DNA from: Tetranychus cinnabarinus
Taxonomy: Eukaryota > Arthropoda > Arachnida > Trombidiformes > Tetranychidae
Reading direction: 5' to 3'
DNA length: 64,000 nucleotides
Assembly: GCA_022266195.1 (NCBI GenBank)
Contig: WHVY01000001.1
Location: forward strand, 19,406,001-19,470,000
Under the pieces are notes generated by a model. The model searched no databases, was not told the DNA's origin, and worked only from the letters and a program-made list of their open reading frames with translations. The position numbers were made by a program, and so were the translations under genes. Positions 57,501-64,000 of the stretch are shown here, piece after piece. Within the stretch, counting starts at the first letter, position 1. The number at the start of each line of letters is the position of its first letter.

Positions 57501-60500
57501 CTTATAACTTTACTATTACTAATACTTATTATTTGCTTCTCTTTCTCTCTCTTATACAGATTGACAAGTTTTCCCTATTGTTGTTGGTTAACTTGACTTT
57601 AACCGGAAACCTGATGATATAAAAGGATTGATGATGGATATAAGATGAAGATAACCTTACCTCATGGGATTAATTGTTAGCCTTATATGATATGATATTG
57701 ATGAGGAGAAACGTTGTTACAATTAATATCCAAAGCTCCTGAGTCATATAAATGGTTCACTTTGGCTTTGAAATTATTTCCATCGTTCTTCCTCTCAATC
57801 GCTCCCAGTTTTACGCCTTCACTGATTGATCGCAATTTGATTTGCTTCGATCATTTCAATCGTTTTCGTCTTTTGCCTTCGATTCCACTTCTTTACCTGA
57901 ATGGTTTGTCTCGTTAATTGAATGTTGTCCAATTTCATGTGAAATTTGTTGATTGAGAAAGGTTCAGTGTTATATTGAGATTGAAAATTTTCAAGTTTAC
58001 TTTAAATTTTCCAGTTTCTTTGTTAACTCGACTTGGTTGATGTTGACTTGATTTGATGATCATTAATTTAATTAGTAAAGTAATTTTTTACCTTCCAAAT
58101 CAACTAAATTCACATTGAGATTGATTAGCTTTGAGTTGTTGTAACTTATAACTTATAACTTTAATTGGAGTCAAATTGTCACGTTAAGACCTTTTAACTT
58201 TCCCCTTCTAAATCTTTCCTGTCTATAAGTCTGTCTGTTAATCTTTTAATTTAATTTCATATCATTCTCTTCATTCATTTGAAAGCTTTTCAGTTCCATT
58301 TCTCCTTCTTTATCCCCTCTTTATTCAAGTCTATCTCAATGAATGCAATGAGAAAACATTTCAAGTTAATGAGATTAAAAAACAGTTACATTGCAAAGTG
58401 AAGAGAAGTGTAAAGTTAAAAGTAATCAACAATACAAAATGGTAAACAGTTAATACAACAATTACAATTAAATCTTTTCTTGATTGGCTTGTCAACCCAA
58501 CCAACTTTTAACTTTCACAATTGCTTTTCATTTTAGTTAATCAACTTGAACACAACTTGTTGGATGAAGACAAAAGGACGAACAAGAATTGAAGTGATCA
58601 AAGGCGAAAAAATATAATCTAATAATCTAATTGATTTAGCTTTTGTTTTTTCCCAAGTTCCAACACTGATTAGCTGACAAACTACCATTTGGTTAATTAC
58701 AATTAACTAATGTGTACAAAAAAAAACAAGATTGGTGACAATTTTGTTCATCTCAGTGAACAGTAAACAAATAATGTTTCCCTGTAAACTTATTTTTATT
58801 AATATGATTATCACTTGTTTCACCCATTAATTTACAGGCTTCTAATTATGCAAACAATAAAGTTGGCTAATACGGTACAGTTTGAGCATTGATTACACCG
58901 TAATTGCAGATTATTGGAATAAACTTAATCCATCAAAAATACAATAAAAAAAGGTTTGTAACTTAACCCATTTTTTCCCTCTCATACAACTTCATCATCA
59001 AAATTTAATTATCTCTGACCCTAGACTTTAACCTAACTGATAATCTAGATTCATAATTCAATTACTAAACGTATTTTTCTCATTTCTTTCAGTGATTCAA
59101 GTTTTGACAGTCATTTGTGCAAGTTGAACCAATATTGAAGCAAAGGAAACTCAAGCAATCCCAGATTATCACTAAGAACGTCTCATTGAAACGGAAAGCG
59201 ATTGTTGTTACCAATTGTTACACTGAATGATGATTATCGTCAAGATATTAATATATATAATATAAACCACCAGTCATTTAAATCACCAGTTACCATCAAG
59301 TATCAAAGAAAAGAAAACGTTTTTCTGCTCTTTTTTGCTGCTCGATTCAAAGTTGCAAAGCGATTATAAAGCGTCTATTGTACAAATCAAATGTAATCAA
59401 TTGACCAAGTGACCTGCAAAATTGGCAGAAACATGAAAGACCAACAAGAAAAGGCCAAAAGTGTAACACCGACAATGTAAATTGAAAAAGATTGTTACTC
59501 AACCAAATGATGTACAAAGCAAAAATAGACAAAAAGGCATTCCAATTAATTGATATCCATCAAACGTAAAAGTAAATGTTGGAAATCCTTTACTTCTCTA
59601 ATAACAAATAATGATGCTGATGATACTGGAAACGATGATAGTAGTCTAGATAATAATAGTTAAAAATAGTTGAAATATACATTTTTTGAATCTCTCTTCC
59701 ACATTCATATCATCACCACCGTCATCATCTTGACATGATATTGTTTAGCAATATATTGCAACAAGGAGAAGAGGAAGGTAAAAAGCTAAACACAAAAAGG
59801 ACAACCATGAATATAAAAGTGATCCCGGTGAATTGACAGAGGATGATGCTGATGAAAAGGAATCTAATCATATGTTACGTTGGATGACAAAAGAGGGAAA
59901 AAGAGAGAGAGGATTAAAATCAAATGATGATAACCATCTAAGCACAAGAATTTCGCCTTCATTTTCATCTTCAATAAGATACTCGTCAATCTTGAGCTCA
60001 TCTGTTTTTTTTTCTACCTCTTATAATAATAGTTGTCTTCTGTGGTTGTCGTCTCTCTTCAAGAACAGCAACTGTCAACATCTTTCCAGTATTACCTTCA
60101 TCTTGATCCATTTTTTGCTTCATTTTCATCATCTTCTTCACTATTTTAAGATCTTTTCTTGCATGAAGTTACATATTTTTTTATATATAATACAAGTACA
60201 CGGTTTATACAATATGCAACAATAGTTTCATTTTCAATCGACTTTAAAATTTAATTTTTTTCTACTTCTTCATCTGAGCAAAAAATTAAATTAAAATGTT
60301 AAGAATGAATTTAAAATTGACCTTTTTTTGTGCCTCTTGGTTAGTAAATGATTGACAGAGGTAAATGTAGTCAGTAACATTTACAAAATGATGGTTATGG
60401 GAAGATGAAATGATGATCATGTTTTGCTCTCAAAAACATTGAGACTGAAACGGTTTAATTTCCTTTTCTTCTTGTTCATCTTCTGTTATCAGATATTTTT

Positions 60501-62712
60501 CTTGCTCTTCAAAGTAATCATACAGATTTAACCTACAAATTGAACTTTATTTATTGAACTTGCTTCTTTCCCTTGTAAAGATGATCTTCATCATGAGAAT
60601 GATAAGATGAGGAAAGTGAAAGTGGTAGACAGAGAAAGAGAGGAAATAAAAAGACAAAGATTGATGAAGAAGAAGAAAAGGAAGAGAGAAAAAAAAGAAA
60701 GTTTAGATTTTACTGTTTATTTCGTCTTCTTTTTCCTCTTTTTATTATTACTTATTTTGAAAGTTTCCATCTCGATTGGCCTCATCTTATTGGAATGTGG
60801 AAACATCATATCCCGATCCATCATGTTATTAACAAGGAAACATCATGTTTTCCACTTCAAATTCAACTTGTTCATTTTCATTTTCAGTCTCTTCTCTCAC
60901 TTCCATCTTATCCATTTTGATTTAAATCATTTCCCAAATCATATATTCATTTGATATCAAATCAGGCAGCAAGAAACAAAAATTTAGACGTCAAGTAACT
61001 CACTTACAATCAAATAATGGTAATGAGTTGCAACGCAAAAAAACAACTGTCAGTCAAGTGAATAACTTGAATTGTCATTGATACTCGCAAGGTTGACTTT
61101 AAATGTTTATGTGCAAAAATGAATAGACAATTAACTTGATCATTATAAATTGGATAATCAGCTTTTAACTGGAATGAAAAGAAGATGAAAAGGGAAGATG
61201 AAAGTAAAGCCAATTGACATTTTTATACTTGGACACATCTTGATGTTGCTCTTGATGACAATATTTACTTTAACTTGGGTAACAATATCATGTATATACT
61301 TATATCTGCATGTATAATCTAATATTGATAACCTTTTGTTCAAACTTGATTCCTGTGTGTCACCATGTTTTAATATTGACCACACCATTGAGTGGTAATA
61401 TTGACCTTGGTCAACTAGCAACATTGAAATCATCTTATACTTGTTCTGTTTACAGTATACTTACCACAAGGGGTTGACCAATAGGCCAACAAGCCAATCT
61501 TTATCACCTAATATTGTAATGTACAAAAGGCTTTTGTTTACCCTTTTATGTTACAATTAAATTATCTTCAACTAAAAACCATTATCATCTCTAACCTCAT
61601 CAATGATCATCATCAATGCCAACCCTCATCTTGATGACAATAAACTGGTAAAACTGGTTAAAGGAAAAACGGTTTATTGATTAGTAATGGTGAGAAATGG
61701 AAAGCAAAAAGGAGAAGAAGAAAAACAAAAATGATTCTCAATCATGAATCTCAATAACGTTATAATAACAATAATGGGTTAAATGTCAACCCATTCAAGA
61801 TGATTATTAACATTATCATCAGTGATGAAAATAGATGCAAATGAATGAATAAAATGGTTAACATTAAAATAAAGCTGAAAAGTCAATTGAAACATAAACA
61901 TTTACTTTTGTTTTCCTACTCATCATTCCCCATCAATTGAATAACCCTAAAGTTGTTTATTTTTCTTTCCTATTTTCATCTTCTTCTTCTTCTTGCAAAT
62001 GTAATTCCATTTTCTTGAATCATTTTAAACAATCATTTAAATTGTTGACTGACAATCAGTCAATGGAATCAGTCATCAAGAAATGGCTTGAAAAACAACA
62101 ACAAAAGGTTCACAATTGTTTAGAAATGGTTCATCATCTTATTCAACTCACAAAGTGTCATAAACAAGCAAACAATCAACAACATCAACATAAGATGTTA
62201 AAGGGTTATTAGACACATAAAGTGCAATGTTGACAAAAAAAAGGATTTAAAGTCATCAAGTGAAAAAAAAGAGTCGACAAAAAAGAGAAGCAAAAAATTT
62301 TGCAAAAAAAAACAAGTGAAGCAATGAAGTGAAAGAAGACGATTTTTGATGATGATGAGGATGGGATGCAAAATGGTGTAGATGGTTTGTTGATTATGTT
62401 TAACATGAAAGACGAGATTGAATTGTGAAAAATGTTTTGATTTGATTTGAAATAATGAATGGTTGTTGGCTGTGCATTTTGTGTTATTATTAAATAAAAA
62501 GGCAACTCTCTCTCTCATAATATAATGATGATAAAAAGGGATAAATAGTGAAATGTTTAAAAATAAGGTTAAACATTGTAAACATTTAAATACATTGATA
62601 ATGATGAGAGTGAAAAGTAGTGCAAGTGAAAGAAGGGTTTACTCTTGATCATTATTATCATCTTGTTTCATCTCTCGATTATCTTAAGCCATTATGCAAA
62701 AAGGATTTATCT

Positions 62713-62864
62713 TCATCTATAGACAGTGTCTGTGGCCAATGGAGCATCCAGAAGAGTCCAATAGTCATTCTCCTGATACTCATGTCGGACGGGTGAAAGT
62801 GATGCTTTTAAACTTTTGCCATCATCATTATCATCCTCATCGCCAGGGTAAAGGGTGAATATGC
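62713..62864 (-). CDS. Probable terminal exon of an unidentified minus-strand gene
   Basis: A minus-strand open frame of about 50 residues follows a pyrimidine-rich tract and an acceptor-like CTAAG (AG at 62865-62866). It reads GIFTLYPGDEDDNDDG, then KSLKASLSPVRHEYQENDYW, then TLLDAPLATDTVYR, then TGA at 62713-62715. It is GC-richer than its surroundings, has an even residue mix and is open throughout, so I think it is real coding. If so, the gene body extends rightwards, perhaps past the end of the window. I do not recognise the family. The opposite strand also has a shorter open frame (starting ATG at 62694), but it reads less well. Confidence 0.4.
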
Positions 62865-64000
62865 CTTAGACTCACAATGGGAATGAAGGGGAAACAAAAG
62901 TCTAGTAAAGTTGAAGGGATGACAAGTTATAAAAAGAGTATTTTTTTACTTCACTTTTTTTTTGTTGCCTCTTCTTCTTGCTTCTTTATATTCATCATCT
63001 CTCACTGTGAATCACTTTAGTTGCCAATGAATCTTAATCGAACTGTGAAAAGTGAACTTGCAAAGGACAAGAAGATGAACATGGTAAATGAGAAGGAAGA
63101 GAATGCAACATTTCTTTTGTCTTTTCAGTTGATGAATAAATTGATACAAGTTCTCATTTTGTTTTACTTTCATTTTTCATTTCTTCAGTTATTAATGTCA
63201 ATCAATATTAGTATATAAAGGTTGCTTTTGGGACAGTTAATTTTGTCCAGATCTGGGCCAACACCGTCTGATAATGTGCAATAAGCCATTTTTTGTTAGC
63301 GTTTTTCAATGAAAATAAAATGAAATTTTGTTCTCGAAGATTTTCATTAGCTTTATAAACTATTTATCAAAATTGAAATTCAGTCCAAATCAAATTGAAA
63401 TGTAATGCAACAAAACATGATGACAGAAAGTGAATACATATGAAACGATGAATTGGATTGCAACCTATTGGATTGGACCTAAACCTCAAAAATTTTGCAT
63501 TTCTAACAACCTGAAGTTTTTCATTTCTAAATCAAATCTATTATAAAATGGTCCACATAAAGTAAGTTTATAATTTGAGGCACCAATTTCCTTTTAATGT
63601 CCATTTCTTCATTTGGCCAGTTCTCTTTAGGCTTGAGACTAGTTTTCAATTGGATCCAAGAAAAAATAGAATAAATTTCACCTGCTATTCCACCTAACAT
63701 TGATATCAATTGAAACCATTGGATTTTCTTGTGTTTGTTTCATCCTCATCATCAATATCGCTCATCATCACCAATACTTTGCATTGAAAATTGTTTTGTA
63801 TCAACTTTCCTCCTTTTCCTCATTATCTTTGAAGAGGAATTAGTAGTTCCTCCAATTGGAAATCTTATTCAAATTCTTACACTTTACCTTCATTTATTTG
63901 AGTGAAATAAAATATAAAATAACTTTTGCCTTCTTCGCCCTAAATAACCTTATATTTTGGTTAAACTGCATTAATCTCCCTAACAAATTAACTCAACTAT
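62865..64000. other. Right edge, AT-rich, possible intron of the minus-strand gene
   Basis: No firmly supported feature. A minus-strand frame at 63527-63709 (containing GGIAGEIYSIFSWIQLK) and Asp/Glu-rich ATG frames at about 63720-63830 might be further exons of the gene ending at 62713, but I found no consistent splice model. Confidence 0.35.

Larger units (their letters stand above)
54627..62712. other. Long gene-poor AT-rich region downstream of INTS8
   Basis: About 8 kb with no coding sequence I can support. Open frames here are short, compositionally biased (Phe/Leu/Ser or Lys/Arg/Glu) and without domains. Simple repeats occur at 56059-56091 and 57456-57500, and a TAGATGGC motif at 55349. 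Many short TTTTC/GAAAA runs occur. It could be intergenic or contain introns of a flanking gene. Confidence 0.55.

Noticed and set aside
59347..59532. Hydrophobic 61-codon minus-strand frame
   Set aside because: No ATG-led model, no splice context, composition typical of the region.
60607..60954. 115-codon frame, Lys/Arg/Glu-rich then Phe/Leu-rich
   Set aside because: The purine-rich then pyrimidine-rich DNA explains the pattern; no domain.
1..64000. CRISPR arrays, operons, phage or bacterial mobile systems
   Set aside because: None seen. Spliced genes, the tRNA type and the protein content are eukaryotic.

Overview
This is a eukaryotic nuclear window. It is AT-rich, with GT/AG introns (mostly 60-400 bp, but one of about 13.6 kb), a nuclear tRNA gene and typical animal proteins. 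The protein set (a 7TM amine-type receptor, an ionotropic-receptor-like channel, CP110, Integrator subunit 8, SPIN90/NCKIPSD) and the compact gene spacing point to an arthropod. A spider-mite-like chelicerate is my best guess, but that is inference: nothing in the window names the species.

Layout. Positions 1-4302 are gene-poor upstream DNA. A class A GPCR resembling histamine H1 receptors lies on the + strand at 4303-20226, in two coding exons separated by a 13.6 kb intron. A compact + strand block follows: COQ6 (ubiquinone hydroxylase), a secreted tyrosinase-type copper protein, and QNG1 (queuosine salvage). Positions 27038-30029 are repeat-bearing and hold weak exon candidates. Next come a choline/ethanolamine phosphotransferase (-), tRNA-Lys(UUU) (-), BAP18 (+), a GRAM-domain membrane protein (+), a MacroD-type macrodomain hydrolase (-), NIP7 (+) and PCID2 (-). 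SPIN90 (-), CP110 (+), an ionotropic-receptor-like channel (+) and INTS8 (+) follow. From PCID2 to INTS8 all five coding sequences are uninterrupted. The last 9.4 kb is AT-rich with simple repeats; a probable terminal exon of a minus-strand gene lies at 62713-62864.

The genes do not form an operon-like system. They are mostly housekeeping genes: CoQ synthesis, phospholipid synthesis, tRNA-modification salvage, ribosome biogenesis, mRNA export, Integrator and centriole. Two lineage-interesting genes stand out: the H1-like receptor, which keeps nearly all the residues that contact histamine in vertebrate H1, and the tyrosinase. Several foldback or MITE-like elements, a possible tRNA-derived SINE, and a recurring TAGATGGC motif near promoters are also present. 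I found no clear evidence of a wholly new system.
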